A stretch of 64,000 nt of DNA, taken from Paenibacillus ginsengihumi DSM 21568. Its GTDB lineage: Bacteria; Bacillota; Bacilli; Paenibacillales; NBRC-103111. A program made the position numbers and the translations under genes. Shown piece by piece: positions 25,702-34,382 of this stretch (its first letter is position 1; each line of letters starts with the position of its first letter). The stretch is taken from assembly GCF_000380965.1 (NCBI RefSeq), contig NZ_KB905551.1, positions 112,340 to 176,339 on the forward strand. The letters run 5' to 3'. Under the pieces are notes generated by a model. It saw nothing but the letters and a program-made list of their open reading frames with translations. It ran no database searches and had not been told where the DNA came from.

Positions 25702-27582
25702 ATGGAAACGACATTTTCTTTACAAACATGGAATCGTTTCGTCCATGAAGGTGTTCTCGACTCCTCGCGCATCAATAAAAGACTGGCCGAATCCTGGTAC
25801 CGCTCCAGGGAAGCTCAGGTTAATCCACATTCCGGCAAGGGACGATCGATCCTGCCGCCCGACCTGCTCAATTCGCAGAAGGAAAAGTACGCCCTGCTCC
25901 AAACCATCGCTCAGCCGCATTTGGACAAATTGAAACAGTTTGCGAAAGATCTCGGCATGATCGCGCTGCTCATCGACCCGGAAGGCTACGTGCTGTCCAT
26001 GTCCGGCAGCCTTCAAACCAAGAATGAAGCAGCACAGATCAACTTTGTCGAAGGCGTTCGCTGGACCGAAGACGAAGTGGGCACGAACGCCATCGGTACG
26101 GCGCTGCTGACGGAGGAGCCCATCATGGTGACCGGGTCGGAGCATTATTCGGTCGCCTCCCACCGCTGGAGCTGCGCAGCCGCTCCCATCCGCAACGACG
26201 ACGGCAAGCTGCTCGGCATCCTGGACGTATCTTGCCCGGTGGACCGCGCGCATCCTTACACGCTCGGGATGGTTTCCTCCGTCGCTTACACGATTGAACG
26301 GGAACTGAGCATTCGTTCACACAGAGACGAGATGGAGCTCATGCAGCAATCGATGGATCTCCTCGAATCGGACAAACCGGTCATCATCTGCAGCACCAAG
26401 CAAACCGTCGTTAGTGCAAGCAAGCCAATCCGACAAGTTTTGCCGGGCTGGCAGGGGCTGCATGCTGCAGCGGTCGCTGAATACGGCTATACAGTTCAAA
26501 TGGAATTCCCTGTCATCTCCCGCATCCACGGCGGCCGGATCGGAACCTGTATCTATTTGCTCAAACAAGACGCCTATCCGGCAAAATCCCATTGCTCGGC
26601 TTCGCCGCCCCGCCCGCCGTTCCAATTTAGAGGAGAGGCCGGCGTAAGCAAGGCGTTCCAGCGAACGCTTCATGAGTCGAGACGCGTAGCCCCGACGGAC
26701 GCGACTGTCTACCTTCTGGGCGAGACGGGAACGGGTAAAGAGGTCATTGCCCGGTCGATTCATGAGAACAGTCCGCGCAAGAACGGCCCTTTCGTAGCGG
26801 TCAACTGCGGGGCGATTCCCAAAGAGCTGATGGAGAGCGAGCTGTTCGGCTATGCGGAAGGGGCTTTTACCGGGGCAAGGCGCAGCGGGTATAAGGGAAA
26901 GTTCGAGCAGGCCAACCATGGCACCCTTTTTCTCGACGAGATCGGTGAAATTCCTCCCTCCATGCAGGTCGCGCTGCTGCGCGTATTGCAGGAACGCAAG
27001 GTGACGCCCCTCGGGAGCCTGAAGGAAGTTCCTTTAAACATCCGGATTATCGCCGCGACGCATCGGGATCTTCGCCAGCTGGTGGATGAAGGGAAATTTC
27101 GCGAAGATTTGTATTACCGCCTGCATGTGTACCCGATCAACGTCCCTCCTCTAAGAGAAAGGAAGGAGGACATTCCTTATCTGGTCCGTTTTTTTAGCGA
27201 CAAGTTCGGTTGGAATTTGCCCTTGACCCCGCCATTCTGGGAGCGGCTGATGGAGTATCATTGGCCCGGAAACATCCGGGAGCTGATGAACGTCCTTGAA
27301 CGCCAGCACATTCTGAATCAAGGGGAAGCGAATGACCCGTTCCCCATGCTGCGCCACGAAGCGCATGATCCGTTTCCCATGCCGCGCCACAAGGAGAGAA
27401 TCGAAGCTCCGCACGCCCCGTCCGCGACGCTGTCTTTACGCGAAAAAATCCAGCTCGAGCAGATGACCGACGCCCTGCAAAAGACGGGCGGCAACGTCTC
27501 GAAGGCCGCCAAGCTGTTAGGCGTCCCCCGCAGCACCTTCTACAAAAGGCTGCAAAAATTCAAAGAAACGACGGCGGACTAA
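25702..27582 (+). CDS. acoR: Sigma-54-dependent transcriptional activator AcoR
   Basis: 626-residue enhancer-binding protein. A GAF-type sensor domain occupies roughly residues 80-210; the AAA+ domain follows with Walker A GETGTGKE, the sigma-54 contact loop GAFTGA, Walker B GTLFLDEIGE and the arginine finger region FREDLYYRLHV; the C-terminal Fis-type HTH is NVSKAAKLLGVPRSTFYKRL. This is the AcoR architecture, activating acoABCL with sigma-54 in response to acetoin. ATG 25702 follows GGAGAGG. A short internal duplication (NDPFPMLRH / HDPFPMPRH, near residue 550) lies in the linker before the HTH. Confidence 0.94.
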   Translation: METTFSLQTWNRFVHEGVLDSSRINKRLAESWYRSREAQVNPHSGKGRSILPPDLLNSQKEKYALLQTIAQPHLDKLKQFAKDLGMIALLIDPEGYVLSMSGSLQTKNEAAQINFVEGVRWTEDEVGTNAIGTALLTEEPIMVTGSEHYSVASHRWSCAAAPIRNDDGKLLGILDVSCPVDRAHPYTLGMVSSVAYTIERELSIRSHRDEMELMQQSMDLLESDKPVIICSTKQTVVSASKPIRQVLPGWQGLHAAAVAEYGYTVQMEFPVISRIHGGRIGTCIYLLKQDAYPAKSHCSASPPRPPFQFRGEAGVSKAFQRTLHESRRVAPTDATVYLLGETGTGKEVIARSIHENSPRKNGPFVAVNCGAIPKELMESELFGYAEGAFTGARRSGYKGKFEQANHGTLFLDEIGEIPPSMQVALLRVLQERKVTPLGSLKEVPLNIRIIAATHRDLRQLVDEGKFREDLYYRLHVYPINVPPLRERKEDIPYLVRFFSDKFGWNLPLTPPFWERLMEYHWPGNIRELMNVLERQHILNQGEANDPFPMLRHEAHDPFPMPRHKERIEAPHAPSATLSLREKIQLEQMTDALQKTGGNVSKAAKLLGVPRSTFYKRLQKFKETTAD

Positions 27583-27855
27583 GGTGCGAAAATGATGCCT
27601 TAGACCGCCGCAGCCGTTTCAGTCAGCCGCGCCGCCACAACGTTCTTCCAGGCGGCAAAATCGTTCCGCCTTGCGAGTGAGCTGAATTAACCTCATCGCG
27701 AGCGCGTCTGTACAGCCTCAAACCGTTCAATCGGAGGCTGATGCATTGTTGAACAAGCCCTGCGAAAATAGTTAGGAAATCACTGTCAAATCGCGCAATT
27801 CCGGCATATATATGTTCTGGTGAGCTCAATATTAACGAGTGAAGGAGTGTTTCTC
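27583..27855. other. Spacer downstream of acoR
   Basis: A weak stem GCCGCC/GGCGGC (about 27626-27656) without a T-run is the only structure seen. No gene. Confidence 0.35.
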
Positions 27856-28035
27856 TTGGCGGTGTTGAAGGAAATGGACGTCCAGGAGCAGAAGGCTTAC
27901 GCCATTCATGTGCTGGATGAGATGGGGCTGAACCAGATTGCCGAGTGGGTCAAAATTTTACCCGAAAATCGCTGGCAGGAGCTGTTCGTCTACCATTGGC
28001 CGATTTTAGCCAAAAAATGCGGCATTCGGGATTAG
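27856..28035 (+). CDS. Small hypothetical protein (59 aa)
   Basis: 59-residue frame starting at TTG 27856, eight bases after AAGGAG; the upstream part of the frame has no RBS. The product is acidic and mostly helical (EQKAYAIHVLDEMGLNQIAEWVKILP) with an aromatic C-terminal half (FVYHWPILAKKCGIRD). No signal peptide or known motif. Stands alone between acoR and the citrate synthase region. Unrecognised family. Confidence 0.55.
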   Translation: MAVLKEMDVQEQKAYAIHVLDEMGLNQIAEWVKILPENRWQELFVYHWPILAKKCGIRD

Positions 28036-28440
28036 TGCCCCTGAAGCCGCCGTCCTCTCCCTACATAGCTCCCTGTACCGAAGCTCTGCCGTCCGCCTAT
28101 CCAAGGAGCGGAAACCGCGGAGCTTCCCTATGCCATTGGACGGACATGCCTGACGGCATTTGCGGCCATGAGGGATAAATTTAGCCGGCTTCCCCCCTTA
28201 GGCGTCCGGTAGCCCCGGCGCTGCAACTGCAATACCGCACAGAAGCCGATCGCGGTTATGCTGACCTCCGGCAGCATCGGGATGCGGACGCGGCAGGCGG
28301 GGAAAGCCCGAAAGCCGCGCCGATGAACGGCAAGAGCGCCGCCTAAGCCTATAGACGAACGAATCCTTGCGCCAACCGGTCGTTGCAGCGCTTTCAAGCG
28401 GTACGGCCACAGCCTGCAGCTTGCCTGCAAACTTCTGTGC
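28036..28440. other. Gene-free stretch before the tandem repeat
   Basis: About 400 bases with no supported gene. The right part (from about 28380) reads, on the minus strand, as decayed continuation of the Lys/Ala-rich repeat translation (KSPGKAAQKFAGKLQ) before losing similarity. Confidence 0.4.
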
Positions 28441-28788
28441 AGCCTTGCCCGGAGACTTACCGGCCGCCTTGCCCGTTGCCTTCCGCGCAGCCTTTCCCCG
28501 CAGACTACCGCGCAGCCTTGCTCGTTGCCTTCCGTGCTGCCTTGCCCGTTGCCTTCCGCGCAGCCTCGCCCGGAGACTTACCGGCGGCCTTGCCCGCTGC
28601 CTTCCGTGCAGCCTCGCCCGGAGACTTACCGGCGGCCTTGTCCGTTGCCTTCCGCGCTGCCTCGCCCAGAGACTTACCTGCCGCCTTGCCCGTTGCCTTC
28701 CGCGCAGCCTCGCCCGGAGACTTACCGGCGGCCTTGTCCGTTGCCTTCCGCGCTGCCTCGCCCGGAGACTTACCGGCGGCCGTCAGTC
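28441..28788. repeat. 48-bp tandem repeat (about 7 units) downstream of citrate synthase
   Basis: The anchor GAGACTTACC recurs at about 28573, 28621, 28669, 28717 and 28765, exactly 48 bases apart, with two decayed units further left. In one minus-strand frame each unit encodes 16 residues like KAAGKSPGEAARKATG, similar in composition to histone H1 or AlgP tails. That frame is -1 relative to the citrate synthase gene, whose stop lies at the array edge; no start codon with RBS serves the array on its own. Confidence 0.85.
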
Positions 28789-29904
28789 TTTGCCCGGCAT
28801 CGGGCCGACATAGACGGACTCCGGCCGAAAAATCCGGTTGTTCCGCGATTGCTCCAGCACATGCGCGGTCCAGCCGACGACGCGCGCGGCCGTGAACGTA
28901 GGCGTAAACAGCTCCGGCGGCATCTGTACAGCGCGCATCACAGCGGCGGCGTAAAACTCGACGTTCGTGAACAGCCGCCGCCCCGGCTTGTATTCGGCCA
29001 GCAGCCTGATTGCCGTCTGTTCCGTATGCCGGGCCAGATCGAGCCAAGGATCGCTGCCGGCAAGCGCAGCGGCCACCTCGCGCAGCGCTTCCGCCCGCGG
29101 GTCGAGCGTCTTGTAGACGCGGTGTCCGAAGCCCATCAGCCGCTCCCCCCGCTCAAGCAGCTTCCGCATATAGCTCTCCGCCCGATCCTCCGTTCCAATC
29201 TCCTCCAGCAGGCGGATGACGCCGGACGGCGCGCCGCCGTGCAGCGGGCCTTTCATCGCGCCGATCGAAGCAGCGACGGCAGAGAACATGTCCGACCCGG
29301 TGGAGGCGACGACCCGGCCGGCGAAGGTGGATGCATTCAGCCCATGTTCCATGGCCAGAATCATATACGCATTCATGGCGCGAACATGCGCCTCCGCAGC
29401 CGGACGGCCGAACAGCAGACGGAGATAGTGGGCGACATGCCCTTCCCGATCTGCGGATGCTTCGCCGGCAGCGCCCGCATCCTCCGGCCAGCCTAGGCCG
29501 TTCGCGCGGCGATATCGGTAAGCGATGGCGACAGGCAGCATTGCCGTCAAGCGCACAGCCTGTTCGACCGATGGCGGCCCCTCTTCCTCCCTGTTCATCG
29601 CGGCAGCGGCGGAAATCAGCGCGCTCATGACCGGCGCATCCGCCGGCATCGCCTCCAGCAGCCTGCGCAGCTCCGGCGTCAGCCGTCTCTCCTGCGCCAG
29701 CCGGCTTTGAAAATCGTCCAGCTCCCGAGCTCCGGGAAGCTTGCCGTACCACAGCAAATACGCGACTTCCTCAAAGGAATGGCGAACCGCCAAATCTTTG
29801 GCCCAATACCCCTGGTAAACAAGCTCGCCTTCTTGGCCATTCACATGCCCGATCTCCGTATCGGCCGCCACAACGCCTTCCAGACCGGTAACCTTGGCTT
29901 TCAT
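28783..29904 (-). CDS. Citrate synthase
   Basis: 373-residue type I citrate synthase, condensing oxaloacetate and acetyl-CoA. HGLNAST, the catalytic His in GPLHGGAP, and FGHRVYKTLDPRA are in order. At the position of the usual catalytic Asp (NVDFY) the sequence reads NVEFYAAAVM, a Glu. The opening GLEGVVAADTEIGHVNGQEGELVYQGY resembles the CitA-type minor enzymes of Bacillus. ATG 29904 is nine bases after AAGGAG; ATG 29910 is also possible. Ends with PGKD and then a TGA beside the 48-bp tandem array. Could feed acetyl-CoA from acetoin into the TCA and glyoxylate cycles (inference). Confidence 0.92.
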   Translation of the reverse strand: MKAKVTGLEGVVAADTEIGHVNGQEGELVYQGYWAKDLAVRHSFEEVAYLLWYGKLPGARELDDFQSRLAQERRLTPELRRLLEAMPADAPVMSALISAAAAMNREEEGPPSVEQAVRLTAMLPVAIAYRYRRANGLGWPEDAGAAGEASADREGHVAHYLRLLFGRPAAEAHVRAMNAYMILAMEHGLNASTFAGRVVASTGSDMFSAVAASIGAMKGPLHGGAPSGVIRLLEEIGTEDRAESYMRKLLERGERLMGFGHRVYKTLDPRAEALREVAAALAGSDPWLDLARHTEQTAIRLLAEYKPGRRLFTNVEFYAAAVMRAVQMPPELFTPTFTAARVVGWTAHVLEQSRNNRIFRPESVYVGPMPGKD

Positions 29905-30018
29905 CCGCATTCGCTCCTTGTCAATAAGATGGTTAATCCCATCATATCAACAATTTGCGATAAACGAAACAATACATTTTTATTCAACTATATAAAAACA
30001 ATTTATCAAAATCAACTA

Positions 30019-30789
30019 TTACACCGTAACCCCGTTTTGACGCGCGAGAATGATCGTGCACAGCCACGCCAATTCAGCTGCGCTCAGCTCCCGCTTGTAC
30101 GCTTTTTCCGCCCACGTATAATCGGTAATGACCGGAGGGCTGATTTCTCCGCTGACGCTTTTCCGGTATAAACCGTCCAGCGCGTCCCCCAGCATTTTCC
30201 ACTGCCAGTCATGTTCGAGCTTCAGCGGCATATTGTCTTCCCCCTCCTCTTCAGTCGGTGCAGTAAGGCCGAAGGCTTCCGCCACTCCTGCCGCCGTCGC
30301 CCGGGCCAGCTGCTCGATTCCGTCTGGACTCGCCAGCAGCGCGGCATCGGCCGGCCGGTCGATAAAACCGAATTCCAGCAAAATCGCCGGCATCCTCGTC
30401 TCCCGCAGCACTGCCAAATTTGCCTGCTTGCGGCCGCGGTCGGGCAAGCGGTGTGCCGCGAATGCGGCAGCGATATGACGATGAATGACGCCTCCGTAGG
30501 CGTCAGTATTGCCCGGATACGTAAACGATTCGAAGCCTGTACCGCCTCCGGCGTTGATATGCACGCTCAGGAAATAATCGACCCCCGCCTCATTCGCCCT
30601 TCGCGCCCTGGCGCTTAGCTCCACGAAAACATCCGTCGTCCGGGTATACAGCACGTCCACCGCGCTGTATGCCGCCAGCAGTTCGCCGATCCGCAGAGCC
30701 AGCCGCAGGTTGATGTCCTTCTCGCGGAGCCCTCCCGATGCCGCGCCCGGATCATGCCCGCCGTGTCCGGCGTCGATCATGATTTTCAA
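30019..30789 (-). CDS. N-acetylmuramoyl-L-alanine amidase (Amidase_3) without signal peptide
   Basis: 256-residue zinc amidase that cleaves the bond between muramic acid and the stem peptide. Catalytic motifs: DAGHGGHDPGA (Zn His), KDINLRLALRIGELL (Zn Glu region), FLSVHINA (Zn His) and ILLEFGFID (catalytic Glu). The C-terminal 70 residues (DWQWKMLGDALDGLYRKS...DYTWAEKAYKRELSAAELAWL) resemble extensions of phage-type or spore-type amidases. No signal sequence or cell-wall domain, so release would need lysis or a holin. TTG start 30789 follows GAGGTG by seven bases. No phage genes are nearby. Confidence 0.9.
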   Translation of the reverse strand: MKIMIDAGHGGHDPGAASGGLREKDINLRLALRIGELLAAYSAVDVLYTRTTDVFVELSARARRANEAGVDYFLSVHINAGGGTGFESFTYPGNTDAYGGVIHRHIAAAFAAHRLPDRGRKQANLAVLRETRMPAILLEFGFIDRPADAALLASPDGIEQLARATAAGVAEAFGLTAPTEEEGEDNMPLKLEHDWQWKMLGDALDGLYRKSVSGEISPPVITDYTWAEKAYKRELSAAELAWLCTIILARQNGVTV

Positions 30790-30934
30790 GTAAACTCACC
30801 TCGCTTTGATTCAACTTATTCGGAGGCGCATTTGTACGATACGGCTGCTGCCGCGATGGCTGACACCGCTTCATGATAGCAGAATGATGCAAAAAATTAG
30901 CTGAATAATCAATTTCATTCCATCTGAGGAAACA

Positions 30935-30968
30935 TATAATAGTTATAGATTGTCTGTAAGCGCTATCA
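30935..30968 (+). promoter_or_regulatory. Promoter -10 and perfect cre site of second solute-binding protein gene
   Basis: TATAAT at 30935-30940 with a weak upstream -35. TGTAAGCGCTATCA (30955-30968) matches the CcpA cre consensus TGWAANCGNTNWCA at all 14 positions and lies about +8 to +21, where CcpA blocks transcription. Confidence 0.75.
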
Positions 30969-31097
30969 GTCAATGTCGCAGAGCACTATGCCGACAGAAG
31001 GGGGATGAGAAAAGGCTGAGGCAACAAAAAAAGGAGGAGCGCAGGGCACCGCATACCCGATCGTGTCCGAACATATCCAACGGAGAGGAAAGGTGGC

Positions 31098-32411
31098 ATG
31101 TCTATGAGTCGTACAATTGGCCCGAAGCTGATCGCCGCAGCGCTCGCTTTGGCCGTCGCGGCGGCTTGCAGTGGAAGTCCCCCGCCGGCGGCCAGCCCGG
31201 ATGAAGGAGCGGCGCCCGAGAAGCGAAGCGAGCCGGTCGAGCTGTTCATCGTATCGGCCAGCGGAGATTCACTGGAAAGCTTTAACGAACGCTTCGGAGA
31301 TATGATTAACCGGAAGTTCGCAAGCTCCAACATCAAGGTAACCTATCTTCCCTGGAAAAAGGAAGGTCCCGGCATCCCCGAAATGATTACCGCAGGACAG
31401 CAGATCGACATGTATTTCGATTCGATCGGCATTTTCCCCACCGTTCAGAACTACAATCTCCAGATGGACATGACCGATCTTGTCAAGCAGCACAATCTCG
31501 ACTTAAGCGCCTTCGAGCCGGTAACCTTGCAGGCGGCCCATGCGGCATCGGGCGGCGAGGAGCTATGGGGAGTACCGGTCTTTAACAATAATCTCGTTCT
31601 GTATTACAACAAGGATATTTTCGATAAATTCGGCGTCGCCTACCCGAAAGAGGCTATGACGTGGGACGAACTGAACGAACTGGCCAAAAGCTTGGGCCGC
31701 TCCGACGGCGAAAAGCTGTACGTCGGCTATACGACCTCGGCCAACCACGCCCTGCGCATGAACCAGCTGTCGCAGCCTTATTTGAATCCGGATACGCAGC
31801 AGTCCGCCATCAACGGAGATCTGTGGCGCAAATATTACGAAACTGCGTTCCTGCAGCCGTACAAAGCGGCGGGCTTGCAGTCGTTTACGGACAAAAACAA
31901 CCGGATGCCGAACTTCCTGACCCAGGAGGCGGCGATGTTCATGTACTTGTCGTCGGCCATATTCATCAACAAGGAATACGAAACGATCAATTGGGACATG
32001 GTGCCCATTCCGACGCTGCCCGATCAGCCCGGCATCGGCTCGCAGCCGTACCCGACCTTCTTCAGCGTCACATCGACCAGCAAGCATAAGGACGAGGCGA
32101 TGGAGGTCATCCGCTTCCTCGTATCGGAAGAAGCGCAAATGCAGCTGTCCAAAAAAGGAATTATGCCTGTGTTGAACAGCCCGGCCGTCAAGGAGGCGTT
32201 CGGGCAGGAAAGCAAATTCAAGGACCGCAACCTGAAGGCTGTCTTTGTCAATCAATTCGCCCCTGTGCCGTATAAGAGCAGATACGACTCTCTAGTCGAG
32301 AGGACGTATAACGAAGCGGTCGGCGTCGCCTTGAATCAGGATATCAACACCGCGCTAAGGCAGGCGGAGGAAAAGGCGAATCAAATTTTGACGACGGAAG
32401 CGAACAAATAA
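31098..32411 (+). CDS. Extracellular solute-binding lipoprotein (paralogue of the one at 1417)
   Basis: 437-residue family 1 solute-binding protein with a lipoprotein signal ending AAAC (Cys24). It shares with the first lipoprotein LVLYYNKDIFDKFGVAYPKE, MTWDELNELAKSLG, STSKHKDEA and the C-terminal layout, so the two are paralogues. ATG 31098 has AAAGGTGG close upstream; ATG 31104 is an alternative. No permease or ATPase genes adjoin it. A perfect cre site in the 5' leader predicts catabolite repression. Presumed carbohydrate ligand unknown. Confidence 0.9.
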   Translation: MSMSRTIGPKLIAAALALAVAAACSGSPPPAASPDEGAAPEKRSEPVELFIVSASGDSLESFNERFGDMINRKFASSNIKVTYLPWKKEGPGIPEMITAGQQIDMYFDSIGIFPTVQNYNLQMDMTDLVKQHNLDLSAFEPVTLQAAHAASGGEELWGVPVFNNNLVLYYNKDIFDKFGVAYPKEAMTWDELNELAKSLGRSDGEKLYVGYTTSANHALRMNQLSQPYLNPDTQQSAINGDLWRKYYETAFLQPYKAAGLQSFTDKNNRMPNFLTQEAAMFMYLSSAIFINKEYETINWDMVPIPTLPDQPGIGSQPYPTFFSVTSTSKHKDEAMEVIRFLVSEEAQMQLSKKGIMPVLNSPAVKEAFGQESKFKDRNLKAVFVNQFAPVPYKSRYDSLVERTYNEAVGVALNQDINTALRQAEEKANQILTTEANK

Positions 32412-32433
32412 GGAGCGGCCGCTGCCAGCTGCG

Positions 32434-32515
32434 GCGCCGCCCAAGGGCGCTGGCCGCTTACCCGCGCCGGAGCAGGCCGGAGCGCGCCGGACGGCGGGCG
32501 ATCCGCCTAACGCTT
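32434..32515 (+). repeat. Repeat C, copy 1
   Basis: GCGGCGCCGCCCAAGGGCGC, TGGCCGCTTACCCG and a GC-rich tail match 47401-47470 (GCGGAGCCGCCCAGAGACGC, TGGCCGCTTATCCG). Both copies begin shortly after the stop of a plus-strand gene; they may be hairpin-forming 3' elements. Confidence 0.5.
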
Positions 32516-32626
32516 AAGGGAAGGGGAAACCGGGAGCTTCGGCTGTCAGCAGCCGCCCGGGCCGGGCAGCTTGCGCAGCAAGCCGCAGCAAGGCGTGTAC
32601 GGGTGCGCGCGCCGGCCCGTCGCCCG

Positions 32627-34363
32627 TCAGGCCCCTGCCGATCCCGGCTCCGCATCGCTCATCGTGGCGACGAGCTGCGGGTATACCGCTCCGCCGGCTA
32701 TCAGCTCCCGGTGCGTCCCCTGCTCGACGATCCGGCCCTGATGCATGACGAGAATCAGGTCGGCATTGCGAATCGTCGACAGCCGGTGGGCGATGATCAG
32801 CATCGTGCGGCCGGCCCGCTGCTCGTCGAGCTGCTCCTGCAGCCGGCGTTCGGTCTCCATATCGAGCGCCGAGGTTGCCTCATCCAGGATCAAGATTTCG
32901 GGATCGCGCAGCAGCGCCCTGGCGATGGCGAGCCGCTGGCGCTGCCCTCCCGACAGCGTATAGCCCCGCTCGCCGATCACCGTATCGTAGCCTTCGTCCA
33001 GCGTCATGATAAAATCGTGAATTTGCGCGGCGCGGCACGCCTCGATCATCCGGCTTTCCGGCACGTCGCCGCGCCCGAACAGCAGATTGCTGCGGATCGT
33101 ATCCGGCAGCAGGAACGGCTCCTGGAAGACGACCGCCAGCTTCTCCAGCCAATCTGTCCGCCGAATCTCGGAGAGCGGAATCCCGTTCACCCGGATGACG
33201 CCCGACGACGGTTCGAAGAACCGCAGCAGCAGCTGCGTCACTGTCGATTTGCCGCCGCCGCTCGCCCCGACGATCGCGATCTTCTTCCCCGCCGGCAGCG
33301 ATAAGGTCAGCTCGCTCAGCACCTGCTTAACCGTGCCGGGATAAGCGAACGTCACACGCTCGAAGCTTAGGCTGCGCACCTTCGCCTCCAGCGGGCTCGC
33401 GCCGTCGCTCAAGCGCTCCTGGTCGAACAGCTCCTTGACCCTGTCCACATAAGCCAGCTGCCCGGACATATTCATCGCAAAGTTAAAAACCGCTTGAAAA
33501 TTGTTGAACAGCTGATTGCAATACTGGTACACGATGACGAAGACGCCGATCGAGACGCTGCCCCGGATAACGGAATAACCGCCGAACACCAGCACCGCCA
33601 TCCGCCCGATCCACTGCGCCGAATGGCTGAGCAGCAGCTGCCCGTTCGCCAGCTTGCCGTTCTCCATCACTTTATCGAAAAAGACGGCAAAAGCGTTCCG
33701 GAAGTTCTTCTCCTCCCACTCCATCCGGTTGAAGGCAATCACCTCGCGCGTCGAGGAAATCCCTTCTTCGATTTTGGTCAGCATCTCGCCCCGCTTCTCC
33801 TGCATCTCCCTCGTCTGCTTGCGCATGATCGGGCCGTAATATCGGCCGATGCCGATATAAAGCCCGCTGAATAGCGTCACAATCGCCAGCGCCACCGGGC
33901 TGTTCCAGCCGATGACGATAACGAGCAGCAGCGTGCCCGCGATCTGCTGGACGCCTCGGGGCAGCTCGTCGGTAACAAACGAGGACACGTTCTGGATATC
34001 GCTTGTAAAATACTGCACCCACTTGGCCGTCCGGCTGCTTTGAATCGAGGCGAGCGGCATTCGCTGAATAACCGCCATCAGGCCACCGCCCATGCGCCGG
34101 TGCAGCGCGAGGCCGTTCATTCTCGTCAAATAGCGGCCCCACCCGTTCAGCACATACGAGCTGAGATATGTCAGCGTCAAGTACAGCAGCACCCATTTCA
34201 GCTTGCCGTAATCTTTGCCGACGAGCACGTCGTCGATCAGAAATTTCTGCGAGCCCTGGGCCATGATTTGCGCCGATTGCGCCACGGCCAGCACCGCCAT
34301 GCTGAGCAGCACGGCCCATTTGGCCCGGCCGAGCAGCTCCCACACCCATCGGATCGTCTTCAT
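32627..34363 (-). CDS. ABC exporter half-transporter (second of a pair)
   Basis: 578-residue fused permease-ATPase. Six membrane helices in residues 1-320, then the nucleotide-binding domain with Walker A GASGGGKST, signature LSGGQRQR, Walker B ILILDEATS and the switch His in IIAHRLS. Fits the multidrug/lipid ABCB-type exporters. It starts 19 bases after the stop of a second half-transporter, so they probably form a heterodimer. ATG 34363 has AAAGGAA upstream. Substrate unknown. Confidence 0.93.
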   Translation of the reverse strand: MKTIRWVWELLGRAKWAVLLSMAVLAVAQSAQIMAQGSQKFLIDDVLVGKDYGKLKWVLLYLTLTYLSSYVLNGWGRYLTRMNGLALHRRMGGGLMAVIQRMPLASIQSSRTAKWVQYFTSDIQNVSSFVTDELPRGVQQIAGTLLLVIVIGWNSPVALAIVTLFSGLYIGIGRYYGPIMRKQTREMQEKRGEMLTKIEEGISSTREVIAFNRMEWEEKNFRNAFAVFFDKVMENGKLANGQLLLSHSAQWIGRMAVLVFGGYSVIRGSVSIGVFVIVYQYCNQLFNNFQAVFNFAMNMSGQLAYVDRVKELFDQERLSDGASPLEAKVRSLSFERVTFAYPGTVKQVLSELTLSLPAGKKIAIVGASGGGKSTVTQLLLRFFEPSSGVIRVNGIPLSEIRRTDWLEKLAVVFQEPFLLPDTIRSNLLFGRGDVPESRMIEACRAAQIHDFIMTLDEGYDTVIGERGYTLSGGQRQRLAIARALLRDPEILILDEATSALDMETERRLQEQLDEQRAGRTMLIIAHRLSTIRNADLILVMHQGRIVEQGTHRELIAGGAVYPQLVATMSDAEPGSAGA

Positions 34364-34382
34364 CCGCCGCTTCCTTTCCGTC

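Noticed and set aside
28783..28800. Programmed -1 frameshift joining citrate synthase to the Lys/Ala-rich repeat
   Set aside because: The bases before the stop (CCG GGC AAA GAC TGA) do not form an X-XXY-YYZ slippery heptamer; kept as an open question in the findings but not annotated as a fusion.
28505..29047. Independent gene for the Lys/Ala-rich repeat protein
   Set aside because: The frame overlaps the citrate synthase 3' end and has no credible start; further left it is frameshifted.
30019..30789. Prophage around the signal-less amidase
   Set aside because: No holin, tail or integrase genes flank it; neighbours are citrate synthase and a sugar-binding lipoprotein.
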